64,000 bases of DNA from Pseudomonas sp. WN033 (GTDB lineage: Bacteria; Pseudomonadota; Gammaproteobacteria; Pseudomonadales; Pseudomonadaceae). The notes under the pieces are model-generated. The model ran no database searches. It saw only the letters and a list, made by a program, of their open reading frames with translations, and was not told the origin of the DNA. Position numbers and translations under genes: made by a program. The stretch is taken from the NCBI GenBank assembly GCA_002287035.1, contig NSKG01000012.1, forward strand, positions 1 to 64,000, read 5' to 3'. Each line of letters begins with the position of its first letter. Within the stretch, counting starts at the first letter, position 1. This document shows, in pieces, positions 47,504 through 55,319 of the stretch.

Positions 47504-48247
47504 TCAGGCTTTCTTGCCTGGGCGCTGGTCCTTGATCAGCAACTGATTGTTCTCGCGCTTGAGCGTGAACAGGCCGATACCCTCAAGCAGCCCGCTGAAC
47601 TTGCTGTAGCCATAGTTGCGCGGATCGAACTCGGGCATCTGCTTGGCCAACTGACTGCCCACAGGCCCCAGATTGGCCCAGCCCTCATCATCCGAAGCGG
47701 CCTCAATGGCCTGGCGCAGCTGATGACACAGCTTGGTATCCTGACGCAGCTCCTGCGCGCTCTTGCGCTTGATCGCCGCTTCTTCGGTTTCCGGGTTGCT
47801 GGTAAAGATTTCCGTGTAGATAAACCGGTCGCAGGCCGCCACGAACGGCTTGGGGGTCTTGCGCTCGCCAAAGCCGTAAACCACCTTGCCGGATTCGCGC
47901 AGGCGTGAGGCCAGACGGGTAAAGTCGCTGTCGCTGGAGACAATGCAGAAGCCCCCAAACTCACCGGTATACAACAGGTCCATGGCGTCGATGATCATCG
48001 CGCTGTCGGTAGCGTTCTTACCGCTGGTATAGGCGAACTGCTGGATCGGCTGAATCGAATGCTCAAGCAGCGCCGCCTTCCACTTGCCCAGCGCCGGCGT
48101 GGTCCAGTCTCCGTAGATGCGCTTGACGCTGGCCACTCCAAACTTCGCCACCTCAGCCAGCAACCCCTCGACGATCGCCGGATTGGCGTTGTCCGCATCG
48201 ATCAACACCGCCAGCCCCACATTGTGCCCATTGCTACCTGCACTCAT
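47504..48247 (-). CDS. NYN (PIN-like) domain protein with OST-HTH
   Basis: Predicted RNA-binding nuclease. The 247-residue protein starts at the ATG at 48247 after GGAG. The N-terminal NYN domain shows the acidic residues of the PIN fold: LIDADNANP (14-22), TDSAMIIDAMDLL near 79 and VSSDSDFTRLA near 107. The C-terminal part (about 165-240) resembles an OST-HTH/LOTUS RNA-binding domain: GWANLGPVGSQLAKQMPEFD. It follows btuF on the minus strand after a 67-bp gap and converges on mksB. The substrate is unknown; bacterial relatives (LabA/limkain type) are little studied. Confidence 0.85.
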   Translation of the reverse strand: MSAGSNGHNVGLAVLIDADNANPAIVEGLLAEVAKFGVASVKRIYGDWTTPALGKWKAALLEHSIQPIQQFAYTSGKNATDSAMIIDAMDLLYTGEFGGFCIVSSDSDFTRLASRLRESGKVVYGFGERKTPKPFVAACDRFIYTEIFTSNPETEEAAIKRKSAQELRQDTKLCHQLRQAIEAASDDEGWANLGPVGSQLAKQMPEFDPRNYGYSKFSGLLEGIGLFTLKRENNQLLIKDQRPGKKA

Positions 48248-48314
48248 AACCCGGCTCCTGCCCGTGATGGAAAGGTTCATGCTGGCATGCTTTGGCGGGC
48301 TTGAACAGCGGGCG

Positions 48315-49169
48315 CTATGGCCGGATCAGCGGGTCCGCATGCGGCGCACTGAAACCGCGCTGCTGCCAAACCAACTCACACAGCACCCTCACCCCCTCTA
48401 CCGCAGCCGGAGTAGGACGTACCAAGGTGTTGCTGTCGAGCACGAACAGCGCCTCATGACGCACCGCCCGCAGGTGTGGAAACTGACGCCAACGCTGGAG
48501 CCAGGGAGCGGCCAGCTTGCGCTCGTCAGCCAGCAGAATAATCACATCCGGATCGGCGGCGATGACACTTTCCCGACCGATCTGCGGGGCCAGAATAGCC
48601 AGGTCGGCGAAGATGTTGCGGGCACCGCAGTGGCGCAGGGCATCGCCCATCAACTGGGCGTCGCTGATGGTATACAGCGGGTCGTCCCAGAGCTGAATGA
48701 ACACCCTGGGAGAGTCCTCGGTCAGCGGCCGGTGCAGCTGCGCCAGTTGCTGGTGGTAGCTATCGACCAGTACAGCAGCACGGGCTTCGGTCGCGCTCAG
48801 AAGCCCCACCGCCAGGGTAACCTCGGCAATCTGCGCCAGGCTTTGCGGGTCAAAGCGCTCGACCCGCAGCCCCAACTGCTCCAGGCGTGCCAGCAACTCC
48901 GGCGGATTGCCGCTGGTCCAGGCCAGAACCAGATCGGGACGGGTCGCCAGAATACGTTCGAGCGGCAGGCTCTGGTGGCTGCCGACCCGGGTTACCGTGG
49001 CCAGCTCGGGCGGCAGGTTGCCATCGTCGAGTACGCCGACCAGGCGCTCGCCAGCGTCGAGTTGTACGATCAGATCAGTGAGAAAAGGGGCGAGGCTGAC
49101 GATCCGTTCGGCCGCCAGTGCTGGCAGGCTGACCAGCACCAGCAGTGTGGTCAGCAGCCAGCGCAGCAT
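48315..49169 (-). CDS. btuF: Cobalamin-binding periplasmic protein (BtuF-like)
   Basis: ABC-type substrate-binding protein for vitamin B12 or related corrinoids in the periplasm. The 284-residue protein has a signal peptide (about 1-20) and the class III PBP fold with RIVSLAPFLTDLIVQLDAGERLVG at the start of the mature part (described in two halves: RIVSLAP and the LDAGERLVG helix), typical of BtuF/HemT. The ATG at 49169 shares a base with the stop of the gene upstream. The ABC permease and ATPase are not in the window. Linked with btuB by location, 7 kb apart on opposite strands. Confidence 0.85.
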   Translation of the reverse strand: MLRWLLTTLLVLVSLPALAAERIVSLAPFLTDLIVQLDAGERLVGVLDDGNLPPELATVTRVGSHQSLPLERILATRPDLVLAWTSGNPPELLARLEQLGLRVERFDPQSLAQIAEVTLAVGLLSATEARAAVLVDSYHQQLAQLHRPLTEDSPRVFIQLWDDPLYTISDAQLMGDALRHCGARNIFADLAILAPQIGRESVIAADPDVIILLADERKLAAPWLQRWRQFPHLRAVRHEALFVLDSNTLVRPTPAAVEGVRVLCELVWQQRGFSAPHADPLIRP

Positions 49170-49606
49170 CACTGGTTGGCGGCCTGGACCCAGGCAGCCG
49201 GTGGGCGATACAGCAGCATCACGCCCTGGCTGGCCAGCACCAGCAGAATCAGCGGCACCAGTTCACCGGCACAGACATACTGCAGCATGCCGATCCAGCC
49301 TGGCAGCTTGGCATTGAGCAGGCCCAGCAACTGCTGATGATGCAGCCGCGCCCAGGCTGCTTCCGCTTCAGGCTGCTGCCCCTGACGATCCGCTTCGAGC
49401 AGTGCCTGCTTGTAATACCGAAAGCGCCGCAGGGTAAGGAACACGCTGGCAACCCCAACCACGAACAGCGGAATGGCCGCCTGCTCCCAGGCGCCTTGCC
49501 AACTGCCGAGGAACCAGACCAGGGCGATTGGCAGGCCCAGCGAAACGATGGTCTGCAAGCGCCAGTTGCGCTGCAGGGCTTTCCAGTGCGGACGCGTATC
49601 AAACAT
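49169..49606 (-). CDS. Hypothetical inner membrane protein
   Basis: Not recognised; it matches by position a conserved gene between ribA and btuF in Pseudomonas. The 145-residue protein has three hydrophobic helices (about 20-35, 43-60 and 112-132) separated by a basic, helical loop (LRRFRYYKQALLEADRQG). No catalytic motif is present. Both ends overlap neighbours by one base, so it is strictly coupled to ribA and btuF. Some databases label such proteins as MFS transporters, which the size does not support. Confidence 0.7.
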   Translation of the reverse strand: MFDTRPHWKALQRNWRLQTIVSLGLPIALVWFLGSWQGAWEQAAIPLFVVGVASVFLTLRRFRYYKQALLEADRQGQQPEAEAAWARLHHQQLLGLLNAKLPGWIGMLQYVCAGELVPLILLVLASQGVMLLYRPPAAWVQAANQ

Positions 49607-50217
49607 CAGTCGGCCTCGGCCTGATGGATGTTGCCCAGCATATGCCCCAGCTTGCCGGCCTTGGTCGCCAGGTACTTGCGGTTATGCGGGTTGAGACCAA
49701 ACTGCAGCGGCAAACGCTCGGCTACCGGCACCCCGAACTCTTCCAGCGCCTTGACCTTACGCGGGTTGTTGGTCAGCAGTTTGAGGGTCTTGATGCCCAG
49801 ATGCTCGAGCATCGGCTTGCAGATGCTGTAATCGCGCTGGTCGGCGCCAAAGCCAAGCTGCTCGTTGGCTTCGACGGTATCAGCACCGCCATCCTGCAGG
49901 TGGTAGGCGCGGATCTTGTTCATCAGGCCAATGCCCCGGCCTTCCTGGCGCAGATACAACAGCGCGCCACGACCTTCGTCGGCAATCGCTTTGAGCGCCG
50001 CCTCCAACTGGAAGCCGCAGTCGCAGCGCAGGCTGAACAGCGCGTCGCCGGTCAGGCATTCGGAATGCAGCCGGCCGAGGACCGGCTGGCCATCGGCGAT
50101 CTCGCCCATGGTCAGCACCACATGCTCCTTGCCGGTTTCTTCCTCGAAGAATCCGTGCATGGTGAAGGTGCCCCACGGGGTTGGCAACTTGGACGAAGCT
50201 ATGAAGGTGACTGTCAC
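49606..50217 (-). CDS. ribA: GTP cyclohydrolase II
   Basis: First step of riboflavin synthesis, opening GTP to a diaminopyrimidine. The GTG at 50217 is preferred because AGGAG lies 6 bases before it; the 203-residue product has the RibA N terminus [14 protein letters not shown]. Zinc ligands are intact in [16 protein letters not shown] (about 53-68), and [17 protein letters not shown] near 90-105 is the GTP-binding block. The catalytic Tyr near 104 is present. It is the only complete RibA here, since the RibA half of the RibBA protein lacks the cysteines. Confidence 0.96.
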   Translation of the reverse strand: MTVTFIASSKLPTPWGTFTMHGFFEEETGKEHVVLTMGEIADGQPVLGRLHSECLTGDALFSLRCDCGFQLEAALKAIADEGRGALLYLRQEGRGIGLMNKIRAYHLQDGGADTVEANEQLGFGADQRDYSICKPMLEHLGIKTLKLLTNNPRKVKALEEFGVPVAERLPLQFGLNPHNRKYLATKAGKLGHMLGNIHQAEAD

Positions 50218-50290
50218 ACCGGACTCCTGTACAGCCGCTGCACACAAAAAGGGCAGCTATATTAGCAGGTGCGGGGCTGGACGGCGACGA

Positions 50291-50929
50291 TCAATAACGG
50301 CGCTCGAGCACCAGACTACTACCCTGATCATCCATCCGCACCCGGCTGAGATAACTCATGCCCAGCAACACCTCCAGGGGAAAGCCGCCCTCCAGCACCA
50401 GTCCCTCGACGCCGGTCAGCTCGATATCACCGACCTTGACCCGCTCCAGCCGCACCCGGTAGCCGTTAGCCTGACCACTGGCGGTGGCGGCCTGCACCGG
50501 GGTGCCGGCAACCCGATAGTCCAGCCCCAGACGCCGGGCCTGAACCGAGCTCATGGCCACGCTGGTGGCACCGGTATCGACTAGAAACTGGACACCCTGA
50601 CCATTGATCGAGCCGGCGATACGGTAATGCCCGCCATCGCCGCGCGGGATACTGACCCGCTGGCGCTCCGGCTGGGCAAAGCCCTCGGTGTAATCGCGCT
50701 CAAGCCGGAACTGACGGGTCTGACCATTGACTCGCAGGGTCGCGCTGTGACTGTCGGCACTGAGCAGCTCGATACCCTGCGGCCCAGGCCGGCCGGCCCG
50801 GAGCATATGTCGCTGACCGTCGACGGTAATCACCGCCGCACCGGGAAACAAACCAACCACTCTGACCACCGGCTCGGCAAACGCCAGCGGGGCCAACAGC
50901 GCAACAGGCAGAATCAGCAAGCGTTTCAT
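50291..50929 (-). CDS. Retropepsin-like aspartic protease, secreted
   Basis: Clan AA single-domain aspartic protease (TIGR02281 type) of unknown target. The ATG at 50929, after GGGAGCCCCG, gives 212 residues with a signal peptide (about 1-18). The active-site motif VDTGATSVAMS is at 117-127, with Asp118; a second conserved Gly-rich block is LLGMSYLSRV near 192. A longer in-frame reading to 51223 overlaps pgpA and is not used. The protein would act as a dimer in the periplasm. It lies downstream of pgpA on the same strand. Confidence 0.85.
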   Translation of the reverse strand: MKRLLILPVALLAPLAFAEPVVRVVGLFPGAAVITVDGQRHMLRAGRPGPQGIELLSADSHSATLRVNGQTRQFRLERDYTEGFAQPERQRVSIPRGDGGHYRIAGSINGQGVQFLVDTGATSVAMSSVQARRLGLDYRVAGTPVQAATASGQANGYRVRLERVKVGDIELTGVEGLVLEGGFPLEVLLGMSYLSRVRMDDQGSSLVLERRY

Positions 50930-50960
50930 CGGGGCTCCCGAATTGATCGCATCGATGAAC

Positions 50961-51458
50961 TCAGAATAGCGGCAGCAGCGCCCACTCGGCCAGCCACAAC
51001 ACCGCCAGGGCCATGAACCCGGCGATGATATCGTCAAGCATGATACCCAGACCGCCGTGCACATGCCGGTCAATCCAGCGAATCGGCCAGGGTTTCCAGA
51101 TATCGAACAGCCGGAACAGCACAAAACCGGCGAGCAGCCACGCCCAGCCGGGCGGTGCCAGCCACAGGGCGATCCACAGCCCGACAAATTCATCCCAGAC
51201 GATCCCGCCGTGATCGTGCACACCCAGGTCGCGCGAGGTACGTCCGCACAGCCAGATACCGAGCAGGGTGCTGACGATCAGCACCAGGGTATAGCCTCCA
51301 GGCGGTAATTGCTGCCACAGCAGCACAAACGGCAGCGCCGCCAGGGTGCCCCAGGTTCCGGGCGCGCGCGGCATCGCGCCGCTGCCAAAGCCAAAGGCGA
51401 GAAAATGAATAGGGTTGCGCCACACCGATGCCGGGGTGGGTTCTCGGGACTCAGCCAT
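50961..51458 (-). CDS. pgpA: Phosphatidylglycerophosphatase A
   Basis: Inner membrane phosphatase that removes phosphate from phosphatidylglycerol phosphate. The 165-residue protein has four membrane segments and the PgpA motifs FGSGAMPRAPGTWGTLAALP (about 25-44), HDHGGIVWDEFVGLW near 80-95 and GLGIMLDDIIAG near 138-149, whose Asp residues bind metal. It overlaps the thiL end by 8 bp, as in many proteobacteria. A second copy of phospholipid metabolism, the cls gene, is 19 kb away in the copper region. Confidence 0.95.
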   Translation of the reverse strand: MAESREPTPASVWRNPIHFLAFGFGSGAMPRAPGTWGTLAALPFVLLWQQLPPGGYTLVLIVSTLLGIWLCGRTSRDLGVHDHGGIVWDEFVGLWIALWLAPPGWAWLLAGFVLFRLFDIWKPWPIRWIDRHVHGGLGIMLDDIIAGFMALAVLWLAEWALLPLF

Positions 51459-52440
51459 CCTGGGACTCCTTGAAGTGTTGGTAACCGGGTAATGCGCTGA
51501 CCCGCTCCGGCCCTTGGCCCTGATCGAGCCAGACGCCCTCGCCCGCTACCACTTCGCCGATTACCCGCAACCACCAGCCGTCAGCCTCCAGCCGGGCTCG
51601 GTGCCTGGCCGGCAGACTGAACAGCAAGACGTAGTCATCGCCGGCACCTAGCATCCAGTTCAGCCGCTGAGGTTCGGACCAGCAGGCCAGGGCGGCGGAA
51701 CAGGGCAGATCGGCGGCACGGATATGCACGGCAACGCCGCTGGCGGCGGCCAGATGCCCGGCGTCAGCCAGCAACCCGTCGGAAATGTCCAGCCCGGCAC
51801 TGGCAACACCGGCCAGTGCCATGCCCAATCCACACTGGGCTCGAGGTCGCCAGAAGCGTTGCAGCAGATAGTCGCGCCCGGCCGGATCAAGTGCTGGCGG
51901 GGCCGCCTGGCTCTGCACCAGCGCCAGCCCGGCACCAGCATCGCCCAGCGGGCCACCGACGCACAGCAGATCACCCGCCGCGGCGCCAGCACGACGCAGC
52001 GCCTGGCCGGCGGCAACTTGGCCGAATACGGTGAGTCCAAGATTCAGCGGGCCTCGGGTGGTATCGCCGCCGATCAAGCTGATCCGGTGATCAGCGGCAG
52101 CAGCGGCCAAGCCCTCGGCAAAACCGGCCAGCCAGTCCTCGCGGACAGCAGGCAGGGTCAGCGCCAGGGTAAAGGCAAGCGGGGTGGCGGCCATAGCCGC
52201 CAGGTCACTGACCGCCACCGCCAGGGCGCGGTAGCCAAGATCGGCAGGCAGGTAGTCGAGCGGGAAATGCACCCCTTCGACCAGGCTGTCGGTGGAGATC
52301 ACCAACTGCTGGCCGAGGGCAGGCTGCAGCAAGGCGGCGTCATCGCCGATGCTCTGGATGATGGCCGCCTGCGGGCCAGCCTTCTCCAGCGCTGCACTGC
52401 GAAAATAACGCCGGATCAGCTCAAACTCACCCAGCGCCAT
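51451..52440 (-). CDS. thiL: Thiamine-monophosphate kinase
   Basis: Makes thiamine diphosphate from thiamine phosphate, the cofactor needed by Dxs nearby. The 329-residue protein begins with GEFELIRRYF (4-13), followed by the metal-binding SIGDDAALLQP near 29-39 and STDSLVEGVHFPLDYL near 50. Later comes the GGDTTRGP block near 121 and DISDGLLADAGH near 216. All are AIR-synthase-type ATP-Mg sites in the ThiL pattern. It lies 25 bp after nusB and overlaps pgpA. Confidence 0.96.
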   Translation of the reverse strand: MALGEFELIRRYFRSAALEKAGPQAAIIQSIGDDAALLQPALGQQLVISTDSLVEGVHFPLDYLPADLGYRALAVAVSDLAAMAATPLAFTLALTLPAVREDWLAGFAEGLAAAAADHRISLIGGDTTRGPLNLGLTVFGQVAAGQALRRAGAAAGDLLCVGGPLGDAGAGLALVQSQAAPPALDPAGRDYLLQRFWRPRAQCGLGMALAGVASAGLDISDGLLADAGHLAAASGVAVHIRAADLPCSAALACWSEPQRLNWMLGAGDDYVLLFSLPARHRARLEADGWWLRVIGEVVAGEGVWLDQGQGPERVSALPGYQHFKESQDG

Positions 52441-52464
52441 GACAACCGACTCGAGTCAGGGGCA

Positions 52465-52944
52465 TCAACGCCCCTTGCGGGCCGCGTTGACCTCGACACT
52501 GCGTAGCCGGGGCGCCAGCTTGTCGAGAATGCCGTTGACGTACTTGTGTCCTTCGGTGGCACCGAAGGTCTTGGCCAGTTCGATGCCCTCGTTGATCACC
52601 ACCTTGTAGGGCACGTCGATGCGCTTGAGCAGCTCATAGACCCCCAGACGCAGGATCGACAGTTCGATCGGGTCGACCTCGGCCACCGGCCGGTCAAGCA
52701 CATCGGCCAAGGCTCCGTCGATCTCGTCGAGATGGCGTGGCACACCAGTCAGCAGTTCGTGGAAATAGGCCCCATCGACCTTGCTGAAATCGTTGTCGGT
52801 AAGGAACTGAGCCTCGATGTCGGACACTGGCTGATCGGCCATGTGCCAGGAGTACAGGGCCTGCATGGCCAGGCTGCGCGCCTTGCGCCGAGCCGATGGC
52901 TTGGGACCGGCCGCGCGGGCCGGTCGGGGATCATGCTCGCTCAC
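52465..52944 (-). CDS. nusB: Transcription antitermination factor NusB
   Basis: Binds boxA RNA with NusE (S10) to prevent early termination on rRNA operons. The 159-residue all-helical protein has [17 protein letters not shown] near 18-34, and [22 protein letters not shown] near 88 (quoted in part: [16 protein letters not shown]), plus KFVN-like [12 protein letters not shown] near 140. It follows ribH without any gap and precedes thiL, the usual ribH-nusB-thiL order. Confidence 0.96.
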   Translation of the reverse strand: MSEHDPRPARAAGPKPSARRKARSLAMQALYSWHMADQPVSDIEAQFLTDNDFSKVDGAYFHELLTGVPRHLDEIDGALADVLDRPVAEVDPIELSILRLGVYELLKRIDVPYKVVINEGIELAKTFGATEGHKYVNGILDKLAPRLRSVEVNAARKGR

Positions 52945-53421
52945 TCAGGCCCCCAGTTGCTTGATGACGCTGACCATCTCGACCACCGACAGTGCCGCTT
53001 CAGCGCCCTTGTTGCCGGCCTTGGTGCCGGAACGCTCGATGGCCTGTTCGATGCTGTCGACCGTCAGCACACCAAAAGCCACCGGCACGCCGTATTCCAG
53101 CGATACCGAGCCCACGCCCTTGACGCACTCACCGGCGACGTACTCGAAATGCGGCGTACCACCGCGAATTACGGCACCCAGGGTGATGATGCCGTCGAAC
53201 TGCTTGAGCTCTGCGACCTTCTTGACCATCAGCGGAATTTCGAAGGCGCCGGGCACGCGGATAATGGTGATGTCCTCGTCCTTGACTCCGTGGCGCTTGA
53301 GCGTATCGACCGCACCAGCCACCAGGCTTTCCACCACAAAGCTGTTGAAACGGCCAACAACCAGTGCGTAGCGGCCCTGGACGGCGATGAAGTCGCCTTC
53401 GATATTACGGATAGCAGTCAT
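52945..53421 (-). CDS. ribH: 6,7-dimethyl-8-ribityllumazine synthase
   Basis: Penultimate step of riboflavin synthesis, joining the pyrimidinedione with dihydroxybutanone phosphate. The 158-residue protein has [18 protein letters not shown] (18-35), the [12 protein letters not shown] block near 56-67, [19 protein letters not shown] near 80-98 with the catalytic His, and [19 protein letters not shown] near 113-131. It is an icosahedral or pentameric enzyme in the family. It is followed directly by nusB and preceded by ribBA after 79 bp. Confidence 0.96.
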   Translation of the reverse strand: MTAIRNIEGDFIAVQGRYALVVGRFNSFVVESLVAGAVDTLKRHGVKDEDITIIRVPGAFEIPLMVKKVAELKQFDGIITLGAVIRGGTPHFEYVAGECVKGVGSVSLEYGVPVAFGVLTVDSIEQAIERSGTKAGNKGAEAALSVVEMVSVIKQLGA

Positions 53422-53500
53422 GGTCTCTCTCTCTTAAAGAACGGATGGCGCGCAGTGGCGCCATCATCGCGTGCCTCGCCGGCACATGGATTCGGTGCGA

Positions 53501-54598
53501 TCAGTCGCGGGGCAAGTATTCTACTACTTCCAGGTCGAAACCGGATATCGCATTGAATTTCATCGGCGTCGACAGCAGGCGCATCTTGCGTACTCCCAGA
53601 TCACGCAGGATCTGCGAGCCGGCGCCTACCGTATTGTAGGTGGTAGGCCGGCGCGGTTGCTGCTCACGAGTACCGCCCAACTGGCGAACATGCTCCAGCA
53701 GCGCATCGCCATCGATGTGGTTGCCCAGCAACAACACCACCCCGGAACCATCCTCGGCGACCTTGCGCATGGCGTCCTGCAGACTCCAGCGTCCCGACTC
53801 CTGCACCTGGAACAGATCGCGCAACGGATCGACGTTGTGCACCCGCACCAGTACTGGCTGCTCCGGGCTGATCTCGCCCAGGGTCAGGGCCATGTGCACC
53901 AGGCCGTCGGTACTATCACGATAGGCGACCAGGCGGAAGTTGCCCAGTTCACTGTTGATCTCCTGCTCGGCTGCGCGCTGCACGGTGCGCTCATTGAGCA
54001 GGCGATAGTGAATCAGGTCGGCGATGGTGCCGATCTTCAGGTTGTGTTCCTTGGCGAACTTTTCCAGCTCCGGCCGCCGGGCCATGCTGCCGTCGTCATT
54101 CATGATCTCGCAAATCACCCCAGCCTCGCCGAACCCGCCCATCCGGGCCAGATCGCAGGCCGCTTCGGTGTGGCCAGCCCGCGCCAGCACACCACCGGGC
54201 TGAGCCATCAGCGGGAAGATGTGGCCGGGGCTGACGATATCTTCAGCCACGGCATTAGGCGCAGCGGCGGCCTGCACGGTCCGCGCCCGGTCGGCGGCGG
54301 AAATGCCGGTGGTAACACCGGTGGCCGCCTCGATTGAAACGGTGAACTTGGTGCCGAAACCGGAGGCGTTGCGCTGGACCATCAGCGGCAGCTTGAGCCG
54401 TTCGCAGTGCTCCAGGCTCATCGGCATGCAGATCAGACCACGGGCGAAACGCGCCATGAAGTTGATGTGCTCGGCCTGGCAGGCTTCGGCGGCCATGATC
54501 AGGTCGCCCTCATTCTCGCGGTCTTCGTCATCCATCAGGATGACCATCTTGCCGGCGCGAATATCTTCGATGATTTCTTCGATACTGTTGAGTTTCAT
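53501..54598 (-). CDS. ribB: 3,4-dihydroxy-2-butanone-4-phosphate synthase with degenerate RibA domain
   Basis: Converts ribulose-5-phosphate to dihydroxybutanone phosphate for riboflavin. In the 365-residue protein the N-terminal RibB half (1-205) has DDEDRENEGDLIMAAE (23-38) and the catalytic HTEAACDLARM segment near 143-153 intact. The C-terminal half has the RibA fold but lacks the three Cys zinc ligands and the EGRG-type GTP motif (only SGVVLLLGNH remains), so it should have no cyclohydrolase activity; standalone ribA supplies it. This is normal for Pseudomonas RibBA-like proteins. Confidence 0.93.
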   Translation of the reverse strand: MKLNSIEEIIEDIRAGKMVILMDDEDRENEGDLIMAAEACQAEHINFMARFARGLICMPMSLEHCERLKLPLMVQRNASGFGTKFTVSIEAATGVTTGISAADRARTVQAAAAPNAVAEDIVSPGHIFPLMAQPGGVLARAGHTEAACDLARMGGFGEAGVICEIMNDDGSMARRPELEKFAKEHNLKIGTIADLIHYRLLNERTVQRAAEQEINSELGNFRLVAYRDSTDGLVHMALTLGEISPEQPVLVRVHNVDPLRDLFQVQESGRWSLQDAMRKVAEDGSGVVLLLGNHIDGDALLEHVRQLGGTREQQPRRPTTYNTVGAGSQILRDLGVRKMRLLSTPMKFNAISGFDLEVVEYLPRD

Positions 54599-54620
54599 GC
54601 GGCCCTCCCGGGCACCTTGA

Positions 54621-55289
54621 TCAGGACTTCAGATAGCCGTTTTCGGCCAGGAACGCCAGGCTCAGGCCGCCGTCACCGGCACCCGGCTCAGCCGCCTTGT
54701 CACCCAGCAGCAGGCGTTCCAGATAGCGGGCAATCACATCGACCTCCAGGTTGACCGGATGCCCGGGGCGGTAGTCGCCCATGATGGTTTCCTGCAACGT
54801 ATGCGGGACGATGTTGAGGTGAAACACCGCACCGTCCACTGCGTTGACGGTCAGACTGGTGCCGTCGACGGTGATCGAGCCCTTCTCGGCTATGTATTTG
54901 GCCAGCGCCGCCGGCGCCTCGATCCGGAAGTGCCAGGAACGGGCATCCTCATGCATCGACAGGACCTTGCCGACGCCGTCGACATGACCGCTGACCAGAT
55001 GGCCGCCCAGCCGCGAAGCCGGGGTCAGCGCCTTCTCCAGATTGACCCGGCTACCTTCCTTGAGGGTGGTGAATGCGGTACGGCGAATGGTCTCCTGACT
55101 GACGTCGGCCCAAAAGCCGTCACCCGGCAATTCCACGGCGGTCAGACACACGCCGTTGACGGCGATGCTGTCGCCCAGTTTGACGTCGGCCAGATCCAGT
55201 TTCCCGGTTTTCACGTAGACCCGCACATCGCCACCACGTGGCTGCATGCTCTGGATCCGACCCACGGCTTCGATGATGCCAGTGAACAT
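54621..55289 (-). CDS. ribC: Riboflavin synthase alpha chain
   Basis: Dismutates two lumazines to riboflavin, the last step of the pathway; also called ribE. The 222-residue protein has the two lumazine-binding repeats: MFTGIIEAVGRI at the N terminus and a second one beginning with SGHVDGVGKVLSM near 97-109, with matching SIAVNGVCLTAVEL (44-57) and SITVDGTSLTVNAV near 139-152. It ends 22 bp before ribB. Unlike the usual order it is separated from ribD by a sodium/proton antiporter gene. Confidence 0.95.
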   Translation of the reverse strand: MFTGIIEAVGRIQSMQPRGGDVRVYVKTGKLDLADVKLGDSIAVNGVCLTAVELPGDGFWADVSQETIRRTAFTTLKEGSRVNLEKALTPASRLGGHLVSGHVDGVGKVLSMHEDARSWHFRIEAPAALAKYIAEKGSITVDGTSLTVNAVDGAVFHLNIVPHTLQETIMGDYRPGHPVNLEVDVIARYLERLLLGDKAAEPGAGDGGLSLAFLAENGYLKS

Positions 55290-55319
55290 AGGATGCCTCT
55301 CGTTGCACGAAGTACGCTG

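Noticed and set aside
43858-48247. A complete Wadjet/JetABCD anti-plasmid system
   Set aside because: JetD/MksG, the TOPRIM nuclease, is not found. The NYN protein is on the other strand and from a different fold family, so only MksFEB is called.
53422-53500. FMN riboswitch in the riboflavin strand
   Set aside because: None of the conserved RFN blocks are present in this or other gaps of the strand.
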